A stretch of 29,850 bases of DNA from a virus. Position 1 is the first letter of the stretch. The number at the start of each line of letters is the position of its first letter. The notes beneath the pieces were generated by a model that ran no database searches, was not told where the DNA came from, and worked only from the letters and a program-made list of their open reading frames with translations. The position numbers and the translations under genes were made by a program. This document shows positions 21,981-29,241 of the stretch, piece by piece. The stretch spans positions 1-29,850 of IMG/VR virus record IMGVR_UViG_3300027985_000945. The stretch is one strand, 5' to 3'.

Positions 21981-22696
21981 TACTGGAAATTTTCGAATTT
22001 GTTCTTATTTATGTAATCAAACTCCTCCGTGAATTTGATGAAGTCTGCTGTCTCGAAACGGTCATCATTCATAAGTACTATGAGTTTAGAACCGAAATCG
22101 AAAATTGGAGTTTTGAAGTCATTCTCAAAAACATTTATGAAAGACTCATCAGTGCATTGAGCCAGCTCCTTCCGTGAGAATTTGCAGTCGTTTATAAACC
22201 CAATATTCTTATCCCACATCACATCCTTTTTCGGCTTCTCACCACTACGGTAAATGATCCGGTTATAATATTCCTGTTTTCCATCTTCCGGGTAATTGTA
22301 ATACTGAATTAAAATGTCCTCGAACCCAATTTCCTGTAGGAACTTTGGACGCAAACGATGTGTTTGAGTTATACCAGCCCCTTCAACGATGAATGAATAT
22401 TTGTCAAGGTTTTCTTTCAAGAATTTACTGAAGTATTCAGCTTTCTTGAAAGCTCCTGTTACAGCATCATAACCTTGCCAACGTTCAACTTCTCCGCTAC
22501 GGTAAATCTTACCAACGAAGATCAAATTCAATTCTTCAACTAATACACCAATGATTTTTTCTTTTTCCTCAACATTAGTGTATTTGAAATCTGAAAGTGT
22601 TAATCCACAACTTTCAAAGAACTTCAATAATTGGAAAACTCTGGAAGATTTTCCACTTCCAGAGATTCCTTTTGCTATAAAAATGCTTTTGATCAT
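21980..22696 (-). CDS. P-loop kinase, probable 5-hydroxymethyl-dU DNA kinase
   Basis: A 238-residue kinase with Walker A GISGSGKSS at residues 10-18, the segment FVGKIYRSGEVERWQGYDAV (60-79), and VEGAGIT (104-110) as the acidic strand. The ELNLIFVGK followed by a basic, Ser/Gly-Trp loop is what I recall of 5-HMUDK kinases from hypermodified thymine phages (where the loop reads SNKSG-SWTSMD). It would phosphorylate 5-hydroxymethyl-dU in DNA. Alternative: a general polynucleotide kinase. Overlaps TAATG with the genes on both sides; the helical partner domain is in a separate gene (17931-18929). Confidence 0.75.
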   Translation of the reverse strand: MIKSIFIAKGISGSGKSSRVFQLLKFFESCGLTLSDFKYTNVEEKEKIIGVLVEELNLIFVGKIYRSGEVERWQGYDAVTGAFKKAEYFSKFLKENLDKYSFIVEGAGITQTHRLRPKFLQEIGFEDILIQYYNYPEDGKQEYYNRIIYRSGEKPKKDVMWDKNIGFINDCKFSRKELAQCTDESFINVFENDFKTPIFDFGSKLIVLMNDDRFETADFIKFTEEFDYINKNKFENFQ

Positions 22697-23460
22697 TATT
22701 CTACGATTTTGATTCCACCAACAGCTTTGAAGTAAACTTTGCTGCCGGATTTAATTCGACATTTCTCTTTTGTTGTTTTGTTCTCAATGAAGATCCGGGT
22801 AATGGTACCTTCAAGTTTTACACCGCTAACTTCAAACGAAACCTTCACCCCAACAGAAAATGTATCATTGCCTGTGAATTTCTCAATAGTTTCACTCTTA
22901 GCATCAGAACTACCTTCAGCCTTTGGAGCCTTTGGTGTTTTTGGAGTTTTGGGGGTTTTCGGTGTTTCAGGTTCAGCCGTAGCTTTTAGCTCTTCTTTCT
23001 TCACCTCCGGTTTTGCTACTTCTGCAGGTTTCTTAACACCTTTAAAAGTCAATGCCTCATGCAATTGTTCTTTTGTGGCATTTACAAGCAGTTCTTCAAT
23101 ATCCGAAGCTGAGTGTCCACCAAGTGCCTTCATGACTTGTTCAAAAACACCTTGACGGTTAGCTGCAACCAATACATCCAAGAATTCATCAACCTCTTTG
23201 ATCAAGGCTTTGTTTGAATCATCAACTTTTGGTTCCGGTTTCTCAACTTCAGCAACTTCTTCTACCACTTCTGGTTCAGCCTTAATTTCTTCTGAAATTT
23301 TTTCGATAGCCACTTCAGCAGGTTTGAATGCTGAAACATCTTGACCACGAGAGGAAAGTATCTCAATAATACAATCAAGTTCATCACCACTTACTTTTGT
23401 TACTTTTTTCAACAATGCATCAGTAGTGTACTTTTTTAGTTTTTTAGTTAAAGCTTCCAT
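22696..23460 (-). CDS. Linker-rich hypothetical protein, first gene of the modification operon
   Basis: I place the start at ATG 23458-23460 (254 residues); a frame from 23469 starts with TTG. A helical N-terminus is followed by a long acidic, Glu/Lys/Pro/Val region, then a helical segment (residues about 85-140), a linker with four consecutive Thr/Ala-Pro-Lys repeats (PKTPKTPKTPKAPKA), and a C-terminal beta-rich domain (SVGVKVSFEVSGVKLEGTI onward) that looks like a small SH3/KOW-type barrel. The proline/lysine repeats are in a region of simple DNA sequence at 22921-22970. Function unknown; its position suggests a DNA-binding or scaffold part of the modification pathway. Confidence 0.7.
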   Translation of the reverse strand: MEALTKKLKKYTTDALLKKVTKVSGDELDCIIEILSSRGQDVSAFKPAEVAIEKISEEIKAEPEVVEEVAEVEKPEPKVDDSNKALIKEVDEFLDVLVAANRQGVFEQVMKALGGHSASDIEELLVNATKEQLHEALTFKGVKKPAEVAKPEVKKEELKATAEPETPKTPKTPKTPKAPKAEGSSDAKSETIEKFTGNDTFSVGVKVSFEVSGVKLEGTITRIFIENKTTKEKCRIKSGSKVYFKAVGGIKIVE

Positions 23461-23505
23461 GATTTTCAATTTTAAATTTGTTTACGATTTATATTTATTA
23501 CACTA

Positions 23506-23537
23506 CAAAGATAAAATGTTTATTTGAAATATAAAAA
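23506..23537 (-). promoter_or_regulatory. Promoter candidate for the modification operon
   Basis: Minus-strand TATCTTTG (23506-23513) matches the Bacteroidota TAnnTTTG box, with TAGTGTAAT after it, identical to the site at 3027-3034. A T-run (23533-23537) lies 19 bases upstream. The 5' leader would be about 40 bases to the ATG at 23460. It is the only promoter-like site seen before the six coupled genes and is not shared with the dUTPase gene upstream. Confidence 0.6.
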
Positions 23538-23558
23538 TATATTCGCAACTTTTTTCAA

Positions 23559-23999
23559 TTATTTTTTACCGGTGTGACCAAATCCACCCTCGCCACGGTC
23601 TGTTTCATCCAAGATATCAACCATATTCCAGCTGACAGTCTCGTGTTTAGCAATTACCATTTGGCAAATACGTTCACCATGCTCAAGTATGAAATCTTCT
23701 TTCGATAGGTTTATTAATATGATACCAATTTCGCCACGATAATCAGCATCGATAGTTCCGGGTGAATTCAATACTGTTATACCTTTCTTCAATGCTAATC
23801 CACTACGTGGTCTTATTTGTGCTTCGTAGCCTTCTGGTAACTCAATGAATAATCCTGTTGAGACAAGTACTCTTGACATTGGTTTAATAGTTATAGCCTT
23901 ATCAACTGGAATATTAGCACGCACATCCATTCCTGCGGATAAATGCGTAGCATACTTTGGCAAATCATTAAATGATTTATTGACGATTTTTACTTCCAT
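23559..23999 (-). CDS. dut: dUTP diphosphatase (trimeric dUTPase)
   Basis: A 146-residue dUTPase. All five motifs are present: AGMD (22-25), RPRSG (63-67), [10 protein letters not shown] (81-90), GERICQMV (108-115) and [10 protein letters not shown] (135-144). It converts dUTP to dUMP, limiting uracil incorporation and supplying the substrate of the thymidylate synthase homologue, a useful step in a phage that replaces thymine. A GC-rich hairpin sits in its leader at 24019-24038. It does not overlap its neighbours. Confidence 0.97.
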   Translation of the reverse strand: MEVKIVNKSFNDLPKYATHLSAGMDVRANIPVDKAITIKPMSRVLVSTGLFIELPEGYEAQIRPRSGLALKKGITVLNSPGTIDADYRGEIGIILINLSKEDFILEHGERICQMVIAKHETVSWNMVDILDETDRGEGGFGHTGKK

Positions 24000-24018
24000 A
24001 AAAAATATTTGTGAATTT

Positions 24019-24038
24019 GGGGGAAGTTTCCTCCCCCC
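24019..24038 (-). promoter_or_regulatory. GC-rich hairpin in the 5' leader of dUTPase
   Basis: GGGGGAAG (24019-24026) faces CTCCCCCC (24031-24038), giving a short stem with one mismatch, 20 bases before the dut start and 9 bases after the stop of the preceding gene. Similar in composition and position to the hairpin at 10055-10080. It is followed on the minus strand by AAATTC, without a T-run, so a terminator is unlikely. Confidence 0.4.
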
Positions 24039-24045
24039 GTTGATA

Positions 24046-24510
24046 CTAAAATTTTACTTCTTCGGTTCTTTCCAGTTTCCCAGTGTAACCTCTTCTTTTC
24101 AATTCAGCAATAAGATCTTCAGTTGAAAAGGTGCTAATTGCATTTGATGCAATAACTTCTTCAGTTTTTTCACCACCTATCACACAACGTTCTGCTGCAT
24201 TTTCTTTGTAATCTTGACTTGGATGATTCAAGAGATAACGCAAACTTTTTTCAGCAATACATCTTCCATGAAATTCTGTAACATTATTAGCTTCAATAGA
24301 AGATTTATAATTAGGCGATTTCCTGCTACCTGTGTTCACTATGAACCCAAGTTCTAAACAATGTTTAACAAAGTTTTTTGATAATCTTCCTTCCCTTGTA
24401 AAATCAGAAGCATTAAATGTGTGATGATACCTGTTGATTTTAACGATTAATGATTGCAAGTAAAGAGTATATTTCTTTACTGTTTCAGGACGTGGTTTTG
24501 ATACTTTCAT
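24046..24510 (-). CDS. Hypothetical protein (154 aa)
   Basis: The first 70 residues alternate helices and short strands in a way that could be a winged helix ([32 protein letters not shown], then a strand), and the C-terminus carries [19 protein letters not shown], a small helical tail seen in many Bacteroidales proteins. No enzyme motif is visible. It is the first gene downstream of the promoter at 24537-24568, with dUTPase after it. A regulatory role is possible but not supported further. Confidence 0.65.
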   Translation of the reverse strand: MKVSKPRPETVKKYTLYLQSLIVKINRYHHTFNASDFTREGRLSKNFVKHCLELGFIVNTGSRKSPNYKSSIEANNVTEFHGRCIAEKSLRYLLNHPSQDYKENAAERCVIGGEKTEEVIASNAISTFSTEDLIAELKRRGYTGKLERTEEVKF

Positions 24511-24536
24511 TGTTACAATATTTAAAGTTTACACAA

Positions 24537-24568
24537 CGAATATAAAAATTATATTTTAATTGTGCAAA
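24537..24568 (-). promoter_or_regulatory. Bacteroides-type promoter
   Basis: On the minus strand TTTG (24565-24568), 20 bases, then TATATTCG (24537-24544), the closest fit in the window to the Bacteroidota promoter structure. It lies 26 bases before the ATG at 24510 and between two unrelated genes. Confidence 0.7.
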
Positions 24569-24576
24569 CTTTTTTA

Positions 24577-25065
24577 TCAAAAATCGAAAAAATTATTTGG
24601 GAAAATCCGGGTAACATTATAATAATGTAGGGTATAAGAATTTCCATAGGAATCATGAACACGAACCAAGTTATCCCGGGTGTTGTTGTAATCTACAGTT
24701 CCAACATTTGTTGTACCGTCAACCAAGAATGATACGGAAGTCCCTTTCCGGAAATAATAATAGTTGTCCCAACGACCCATCTTAGCCTTTATGTATTCAT
24801 CCTTGTAGGTGAAATCAGGAATACTTGAATGCCCCAAGAATTCATTAATGAATTTCTCACGCACTGCAGCATTATTGAATATTGAATGAAGATTATTGTA
24901 GGAACTAATTTTTTCAATTTTATCCTTCTTCATGTTTGCTGCGTTCATATAATTCTCCGCAAAGTTTTTACAGTATATTTTTGAACGCATAAAATAGCTA
25001 AGATATTCCTTCTGTAGGTTATGGAATAAATCAGCCAATGTAAGATCTCTTGTTTTTTCTGACAT
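24577..25065 (-). CDS. Hypothetical protein (162 aa)
   Basis: A helical N-terminal two-thirds with many Asn and Tyr, and a beta-rich C-terminus (GTSVSFLVDGTTNVGTVDYN, then LVRVHDSYGNSYTLHYYN) that looks like a small barrel of the KOW/SH3 class. No family recognised. It is 1 base downstream of the primase and probably part of the replication operon; it ends before the promoter at 24537-24568. Confidence 0.65.
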   Translation of the reverse strand: MSEKTRDLTLADLFHNLQKEYLSYFMRSKIYCKNFAENYMNAANMKKDKIEKISSYNNLHSIFNNAAVREKFINEFLGHSSIPDFTYKDEYIKAKMGRWDNYYYFRKGTSVSFLVDGTTNVGTVDYNNTRDNLVRVHDSYGNSYTLHYYNVTRIFPNNFFDF

Positions 25066-25066
25066 A

Positions 25067-26074
25067 TTACGATTTGTTAAAATTCAATTTATTGGTATAA
25101 AAATATAAAAAATTTTCTCTTTTACTCAAAACTTCCGCTAAATAATCCATTTCAATGTTTCCGGGATCAATTCCTTCACGGTCAATGTAACAGATTTCAG
25201 TGTTAAAATGTTTAGACAATTCAAGCCCATACCGTTTACTTTGTTTCACAGTATTGTAATCATACATCAATATAACATTCTCAACATTAGTTGATTCAAG
25301 CAATTTTATTTGATGATCACTGAACTTATTGCCAAATGTGCAAATAACTTTTAACCCGTCATCTTCTTCAGTTTTCAACAGCGCACTTATATTTGTCTTG
25401 TCAAATAGACCTTCAACAGCTATAACTGTATGTGTATTGTTATTTATTTCATCAAATCCACCTATGAACTTTTCGAAATCCGTTCCGGTCGAATTTATAT
25501 ACCGTAGCACCAACCTGCTTCCGTTAAATTTATGTTCCTTCAAATTTTCAGCATGCCATTCTTTGCTCTTCTTGCTACGTGCTAACCAACCCACAACCTT
25601 CCCCCGAACCTTAACTAAAAATACCAAATAACCATGTAATTTCCTTTCAAGTGGGCTGTTGGTAATTCCAACCTCGAATTGTTCATACTGATAATCTTCA
25701 AATCCACGGCCTTCAAGGTATTTATCATAGTAGATACGCTTAAACCCTATTGGGATTTTTACCTCTTCAATCTCAACTTCCTCTTCTTCCCTTACCCCAA
25801 AAATTGGTTCAATCAACGGTCTTTCTACTGAAATTATTCTGTCCTTTGATACTAAATCATCTCTCCCAATTTTACGCAAGTAAGCTGGAAGTGACAAATT
25901 ATCTCCACAATCGTAGAAGCAGTGAGTAACACCGCCCTTATCAGTAAAAAGTATTCCAAACTTTTCACTCCTTCCGCAATATGGACATTTAAGATCATCA
26001 GAACCCATCCACCCCTTCGCACCGAATGGATGAAGCTTATAATCTTCCGTTAGTTTTTCTACGTCAATAACCAT
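25067..26074 (-). CDS. DnaG-type primase
   Basis: A 335-residue primase, shorter than host DnaG because it lacks the C-terminal helicase-binding domain. The zinc-binding module has C30-x2-C33 (CPYCGRSEKFG) and HCFYDC (H51, C52, C56), and the Toprim domain has VEGLFDK near residue 219 and MYDYN near 268 followed by DPGN. It would make RNA primers for the family C polymerase. It overlaps the helicase stop by one base (TAATG), the classic helicase-primase pair. Confidence 0.88.
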   Translation of the reverse strand: MVIDVEKLTEDYKLHPFGAKGWMGSDDLKCPYCGRSEKFGILFTDKGGVTHCFYDCGDNLSLPAYLRKIGRDDLVSKDRIISVERPLIEPIFGVREEEEVEIEEVKIPIGFKRIYYDKYLEGRGFEDYQYEQFEVGITNSPLERKLHGYLVFLVKVRGKVVGWLARSKKSKEWHAENLKEHKFNGSRLVLRYINSTGTDFEKFIGGFDEINNNTHTVIAVEGLFDKTNISALLKTEEDDGLKVICTFGNKFSDHQIKLLESTNVENVILMYDYNTVKQSKRYGLELSKHFNTEICYIDREGIDPGNIEMDYLAEVLSKRENFLYFYTNKLNFNKS

Positions 26075-27447
26075 TATTTATACATGTATGAATAGTCCTT
26101 CATTGTCTTTGCCTTGTCGTAGAATTTACCGAATTCATATGCTGTACAAATAGGGTATGTCGCTTCTTTTGTATCATAGTTCCTGAACTTATCGACGTGA
26201 ATTCTCATGATATTCTTTTTCTTTTCGTCAATTGTTTGGTTCCCTGTAAACACGTAGGAGAACGGTTTTACCAATGTTCTATCACCTTCAGTGTTATTCC
26301 TTGTAATCACCCAATCAGGATTGTTATACCGCTCCGGAGCAATGTCTCCAGTTTGAGTAGCAGTGATTATTCTCGAATTTACTTCAACAGCTAAATCTTT
26401 CATCCGTTGGGCAACCAATTGCAGCCGTTCCTTTTTATACTCAGGATCATTATCCACCTTTTTATTTTCCCCGGTTTTTGCTAAGTCAAGTGAATCTATA
26501 ATTATCAAATCAGGGAAACATCCCATTACCTTTTGGTAATCATATACTACATCTCTTACTTCAATCATTGTGGCTGAACCGAACCTCTCAAAAGAAAAAA
26601 TATGTATCTCCCTTTGCCGGGATTCCATTTCCTTTATCACCTTTTCTATTTCAACCATTTTTTCACGGGGGATATCACCCCATTTTGCCTGACTGAATGT
26701 TGATGCTGTCCAAATTTGAGTATACTTATCGTAAGCTTCTTTTTTGCCACCTTCAAGCTGAATATGCAGAACCCTATACCCCAATCGGCAAGCAGCCATT
26801 CCTGTGTGCTTCAATGCTGTTGATTTACCAACCCCTGAACGCATAATCCAAAGTGCAGTATCACCGTTGTCAATGCCACCCTCAGTAAGTGCATCCAAAA
26901 CATCTATTCCAATTGGAACTTTTTCTTTTACATCTTCTCCAGCTTCTTTGTCAATTTGCCGTTGAGAAATTTGGTATTTGAAATCTGAAAACACCCGGAC
27001 AAAACTATCAGTCTCGTCTTTAATTTTGAAATCAGATAACTCTTTTGCCCCGGATATAAACATTTCTAATGCATCATCCTTACTACCCTTATTATAGGAA
27101 TCATAAACGTCTTCAAACAACAACTGGAATTTTATATCGCGAATAAAATCATACAATTGCTTCAATGCCAATTCTTGATCAATAATGTCACAATCCTTTA
27201 TTCTTTTTAATGCATTTTGTACATCAGGATCTATATCATATTGCTGGGAAATTACACCGTAGCTTGGTAATTTACCATTCAATGAATATTGATTTATAAT
27301 TGACTGGAGAATCAATTTATAATGTTTGAATTCTTTCGGTATATAGTGATACTGAAGCTTTTTAGAAACGATTTCTAAAAACGATTTCTTGACAAAACAC
27401 AATTTCAATAGTTCATCCAAAAATGACCCTGTTAATTTCTTGCTCAT
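26074..27447 (-). CDS. DnaB-like replicative helicase
   Basis: A 457-residue RecA-fold helicase. The N-terminal 170 residues are helical and not obviously the host DnaB N-domain. Walker A is RSGVGKST at residues 203-210, after the DALTEGGI strand typical of DnaB; LIIIDSLDL is the Walker B/H2 strand, and QRMKDLAVEVNSRIITATQ matches motif H3 with its Gln. It should unwind DNA at the replication fork with the adjacent primase. Its gene begins 3 bases after the terminase stop. Confidence 0.9.
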   Translation of the reverse strand: MSKKLTGSFLDELLKLCFVKKSFLEIVSKKLQYHYIPKEFKHYKLILQSIINQYSLNGKLPSYGVISQQYDIDPDVQNALKRIKDCDIIDQELALKQLYDFIRDIKFQLLFEDVYDSYNKGSKDDALEMFISGAKELSDFKIKDETDSFVRVFSDFKYQISQRQIDKEAGEDVKEKVPIGIDVLDALTEGGIDNGDTALWIMRSGVGKSTALKHTGMAACRLGYRVLHIQLEGGKKEAYDKYTQIWTASTFSQAKWGDIPREKMVEIEKVIKEMESRQREIHIFSFERFGSATMIEVRDVVYDYQKVMGCFPDLIIIDSLDLAKTGENKKVDNDPEYKKERLQLVAQRMKDLAVEVNSRIITATQTGDIAPERYNNPDWVITRNNTEGDRTLVKPFSYVFTGNQTIDEKKKNIMRIHVDKFRNYDTKEATYPICTAYEFGKFYDKAKTMKDYSYMYK

Positions 27448-27449
27448 AA

Positions 27450-29114
27450 TTATACTGAATAGCCTCTAAATATAACTTTATTTTCACGCAACTCATTAAT
27501 AGCCATGAAATCACTCATACAAATATCATCATGACCCCCAACACTTTCCAATTTACCATTATCCGGTCGGAACGTTATGCTGTTGTATTCTTGGAATCTA
27601 ACTTCAGCCAAATTCCTTGTCGACCCTTCTTTGAATGGAACTTTTATTTGTCCCCTTTCATACATAGCAGCAAGGGATGGCAACCCTTCATAAAGATTCT
27701 TTTTAATCCCTGATGTCGTTGTGAATTCCTTGATATTTTTCAACCCACGTTGTTTAGCCATATCAGCTAAAATACCTTGGAATCCATTAACTTCAACAAC
27801 AATTGAATTCGGTTTAAATCTACTGTTTATTGAAATGATTTGTGATATCTGTTCATTATGTGTTGCTCCCTGTTTCCTCCAAGTGTGAAGCAAATAATAA
27901 TTATCCATTGTATCAACCCCCCAAACTGAATATACAGTATAGTCAGCACCAACATTTGCTGATTTAGCAAAGTCACAACCAACAACTACTTTCCTCAATT
28001 TAATTGGATAAGAATCAATGTTCTCAACCAAATCAATGGTTTCCATTCCAATTGTTGAACGCATCAAAATATCATACGGAAATATAGTCGCATCATCTGA
28101 AATTGGAACAACTAAATATTCACGTGAAAACACCAGTGAACCCAGTGAATCCTTTTCCGTCATCAATTTCTGAAATGTAAAACGGTCTGGTGAAAGCAAC
28201 CTTCCATCAGGAAATATAGCAGGGTATTCAAAGTTCATAAACCGCTTGTCCTGCTGTATGTCATAATAAATATCCCTCTCCGAATATGGTGTTCCTGTCA
28301 CCAATAAATATCCACCCGGTTCAACAATAGGTGTGATACCCCCAAAAAATAAATCCCTAAGTTTATCTCTTTGCTCTTGGGAATAGATAGAACTTTCATC
28401 AGGAACGTCATCCAAAACAACAGACCCGGTGTGAAGACCACGGAAGAAACCAGCAATACCACGCATGTGGACTTGTGAACCAGTTTCCGTAACAATACCG
28501 GTGTTACCTAACTTAGCCTTTCCATTTGGATTCAATTTATCAGCAAGCAAATCATTGAACTTTATTTCTTCAACAACCTTATCCAAGTGGGTAGAACCCA
28601 ACGTTGCTGTGTTTGTGATTAATAAAGTTTCTTTCCGGTTTTTGTTGTCTATACTTTCCGGCAGATAAAAATTTGGCTTGTCATAGCTGTATAACCGCCA
28701 CAATGGCCATGCATAACAGCTTTCATAACTCTTCCCATGTGACCGTGATGCCAATATGCTAACATATTGATACAGCTGGAATAAATTCCCCCATTCCAAA
28801 TTCCTCCATTCTTGTCTGAAGTTCGGGAGACAATTTGCCTTAAAGTAATTGTAATTGATCTTCCGGAGCCCATATTCAAACGATTTCTCAAGGTCTGATA
28901 GATATTGCAGGTTTGCAGTTTCAATCCCTGTCTCGTTGTAATTAACAACGTTAGATGTCTGGATTAATATTTCATCAAACAACTTTTCTAAATCGTTATC
29001 ATACCCACCCAGTAATTCACTTACTGCTTCATTCGTTAGATTGTTTATTATTTCTTCAACGTACCCTAATGTATTTTCTAATTGCTTTGTTGTTAAAACA
29101 ATATTATTCTTCAT
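27450..29114 (-). CDS. Terminase large subunit (TerL)
   Basis: A 554-residue packaging motor. The ATPase part has Walker A ASRSHGKS (122-129), Walker B VVLDD (232-236) with E240, and a coupling motif VTGTP near 272. The nuclease part has VVGCDFA (D381), and GGHDDICMSDF near the C-terminus with paired Asp. GSLVFSREYL (about 325-334) is the usual segment between the domains. It would cut and translocate DNA into proheads. No small subunit is recognisable; only a 44-residue gene lies just upstream. Confidence 0.95.
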   Translation of the reverse strand: MKNNIVLTTKQLENTLGYVEEIINNLTNEAVSELLGGYDNDLEKLFDEILIQTSNVVNYNETGIETANLQYLSDLEKSFEYGLRKINYNYFKANCLPNFRQEWRNLEWGNLFQLYQYVSILASRSHGKSYESCYAWPLWRLYSYDKPNFYLPESIDNKNRKETLLITNTATLGSTHLDKVVEEIKFNDLLADKLNPNGKAKLGNTGIVTETGSQVHMRGIAGFFRGLHTGSVVLDDVPDESSIYSQEQRDKLRDLFFGGITPIVEPGGYLLVTGTPYSERDIYYDIQQDKRFMNFEYPAIFPDGRLLSPDRFTFQKLMTEKDSLGSLVFSREYLVVPISDDATIFPYDILMRSTIGMETIDLVENIDSYPIKLRKVVVGCDFAKSANVGADYTVYSVWGVDTMDNYYLLHTWRKQGATHNEQISQIISINSRFKPNSIVVEVNGFQGILADMAKQRGLKNIKEFTTTSGIKKNLYEGLPSLAAMYERGQIKVPFKEGSTRNLAEVRFQEYNSITFRPDNGKLESVGGHDDICMSDFMAINELRENKVIFRGYSV

Positions 29115-29238
29115 TAGTATCCCTTACTTTTTTCTTTAAAAACTCGTAGAACCCAAGGATACTTACTTCTCCTGCCGGGTAAATTTTGTCCTGTGAATCT
29201 ATATATTCACCTAATGATTCAACCAATTCATTTAGCAT
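29104..29238 (-). CDS. Small hypothetical protein upstream of terminase (44 aa)
   Basis: Complete frame from the ATG at 29236-29238 to the TAA at 29104-29106, overlapping the terminase start by 11 bases. The product (MLNELVESLGEYIDSQDK to KKKVRDTNEE) is charged and probably helical. Although it sits in the usual place of a small terminase subunit, it is far too short for one and has no helix-turn-helix that I can see. It is kept because it fills the gap and is coupled to terL. Confidence 0.55.
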   Translation of the reverse strand: MLNELVESLGEYIDSQDKIYPAGEVSILGFYEFLKKKVRDTNEE

Positions 29239-29241
29239 GCA

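Noticed and set aside
22921-22970. Short tandem-like DNA repeat
   Set aside because: It encodes the PKTPKTPKTPKAPKA linker in frame and has no spacer structure, so it is a coding low-complexity tract, not a CRISPR or regulatory repeat.
22739-23155. Plus-strand open frame of 138 codons with repeated Gly-Val-Phe
   Set aside because: It is the mirror of the Pro-Lys-Thr repeat linker of the 22696-23460 gene; no promoter, leader or domain.
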